Below, piece by piece: positions 14,208 to 15,090 of a stretch of 15,090 nucleotides of DNA. The notes below the pieces were generated by a model. The model saw nothing but the letters and a program-made list of their open reading frames with translations, did no database searches and was not told where the DNA came from. Each line of letters begins with the position of its first letter. Positions within the stretch are counted from its first letter, which is position 1. The position numbers and the translations under genes were made by a program. The DNA is taken from assembly GCA_033856335.1 (NCBI GenBank), contig JAWVFG010000053.1, forward strand, positions 1 to 15,090, in the 5' to 3' direction. This DNA comes from DASUPK01 sp033856335. GTDB taxonomy: Bacteria > Actinomycetota > Thermoleophilia > Solirubrobacterales > 70-9.

Positions 14208-14417
14208 CTAGTCGACGTCGGTGCCCTCGACCAGGAACGCCACCCGAACGTGGGCGCGCCACTCGTCGAGGTTCTCCCCACGCAGTCCGGTGGAGACGAC
14301 ATCGATCGCGCGGATGTTCCGAAGCGAGCTCTGCGCCTGCTTCAGCGCCTGCTGTGCGGCGTCATCCGAAGACTTCTTGGAGCTTCCGACCAACTCAATG
14401 ATCTTTACGACGGCCAC
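14208..14417 (-). CDS. dodecin family protein
   Basis: 69 residues, matching the single-domain dodecin length. AVVKIIELVGSSKKSSDDAA opens it, then an amphipathic helix (QQALKQAQSSLRNI) and strands IDVVSTGL and WRAHVRVAFLVEG. Dodecins form hollow 12-subunit shells that bind riboflavin, FMN or coenzyme A. The Trp that stacks on flavin in the archaeal protein aligns with Ala37 here, so flavin binding may be weak or altered. The GTG at 14417 has AGGAGG about six nt upstream. It follows the carboxylase beta and epsilon genes on the same strand after 75 nt, with an inverted repeat in the gap; whether it is cotranscribed is unclear. Confidence 0.9.
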   Translation of the reverse strand: MAVVKIIELVGSSKKSSDDAAQQALKQAQSSLRNIRAIDVVSTGLRGENLDEWRAHVRVAFLVEGTDVD

Positions 14418-14450
14418 GAGCCCTCCTCTTATGAGCGCGATGGGTTTGCG

Positions 14451-14472
14451 GCAAGTGTTCTATTGCACTTGC
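14451..14472 (-). promoter_or_regulatory. 7-bp inverted repeat between accE and dodecin genes
   Basis: GCAAGTG-N8-CACTTGC is perfect over seven base pairs. It lies in the 75-nt gap, 34 nt upstream of the dodecin GTG. No T-run follows on the minus strand, so an operator, an mRNA-processing hairpin or a weak attenuator are all possible. Confidence 0.4.
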
Positions 14473-14492
14473 GCCCCGGGCACAAGCCCAGC

Positions 14493-14725
14493 TCAGGCCC
14501 CGGGCGGGATTCCCCAGCCGCTTGCCAGGCCGGATCGTGACCCGACTCCCTCTGCGAGGGCAGCTTGCTGCCAGCGATTCACCTCTGCCCGGCGCGCCGC
14601 GGGTGCGGTCTCCCAGAGGAAGCGCTCGAGCGCGGCGGCGATCGCGGCGGCCTCGTCGGGCTCAGCCGTACTGCCCTGGATCTCGATTCTCGGGCGGGGA
14701 GGGCTCTGCTTGCCGTTGCGGGCCA

Positions 14726-14726
<1 letters not shown>
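14493..14726 (-). CDS. accE: acyl-CoA carboxylase epsilon subunit
   Basis: 77 residues. Small epsilon subunits of actinobacterial acyl-CoA carboxylases stabilise the alpha-beta complex and raise activity. The core RIEIQGSTAEPDEAAAIAAA followed by LERFLWE is the recognisable part, with a basic Pro-rich N-terminus (ARNGKQSPPRPR) and a C-terminal W in GLASGWGIPPGA. The ATG at 14726 overlaps the beta-subunit stop as TGATG, so translation is coupled to it. The family diverges quickly; the call rests on size, the IEI/V-G-x-x-x-x-E-A-A-A pattern and the position after the beta gene. Confidence 0.85.

Positions 14727-15090
<364 letters not shown>

Overview
The window is about 15.1 kb of high-GC bacterial DNA. 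Several things point to an actinobacterium, most likely the Thermoleophilia/Solirubrobacterales: GTG and TTG starts, an acyl-CoA carboxylase of the AccA + AccB + small epsilon-subunit type, ferredoxin-type sulfite reductase, and secreted proteins with Lys/Cys-rich tails. The taxonomic placement is inference from protein style. No tRNA, rRNA, CRISPR array, integrase or transposase was seen.

Layout, left to right. 1-1656 (-) is an acyl-CoA carboxylase biotin-carboxylase/BCCP alpha subunit, cut by the window edge inside its biotinyl domain. 1657-1900 is intergenic and holds two tandem copies of a structured repeat. 1901-3943 (+) is a secreted sugar-dehydrogenase-like beta-propeller protein. 3985-4965 (-) is a TauE/SafE permease and 5074-5529 (-) an Rrf2 regulator without cysteines. 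5586-6395 (+) is a PHP-domain phosphoesterase. 6429-10928 (-) is a sulfate-assimilation run in the order sir, cysH, sat, cysC; a third copy of the repeat sits between cysH and sat. 11025-11873 (-) is a secreted beta-rich protein. 11898-12287 (-) is a VOC/glyoxalase-fold protein, divergent from an ornithine cyclodeaminase-family gene at 12369-13316 (+). 13265-14068 (-) is a secreted laminin-B-like protein. 14208-14417 (-) is a dodecin, and 14493-15090 (-) holds the carboxylase epsilon subunit and the 3' part of its beta subunit.

How it fits together. The core is a sulfur locus. Sat makes APS. CysH has the cysteines of the [4Fe-4S] APS-reductase type and would give sulfite. Sir would reduce sulfite to sulfide, and CysC would make PAPS. 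The TSUP permease and the CymR-like Rrf2 protein are plausible transport and control parts. The PHP protein, lying between the regulator and cysC, is a candidate pAp phosphatase. Carboxylase subunits lie at both ends, on the same strand, about 12.8 kb apart.

The most unusual signals are non-coding: the three-copy repeat with partly compensating hairpins; a hairpin that buries a Shine-Dalgarno-like sequence before the permease; palindromes at the permease and sir promoters; and a compact three-helix fold in the leader of the cyclodeaminase gene. Among proteins, two unrelated secreted products share a Lys/Arg/Cys-rich C-terminus, and the dodecin lacks its usual flavin-stacking Trp.
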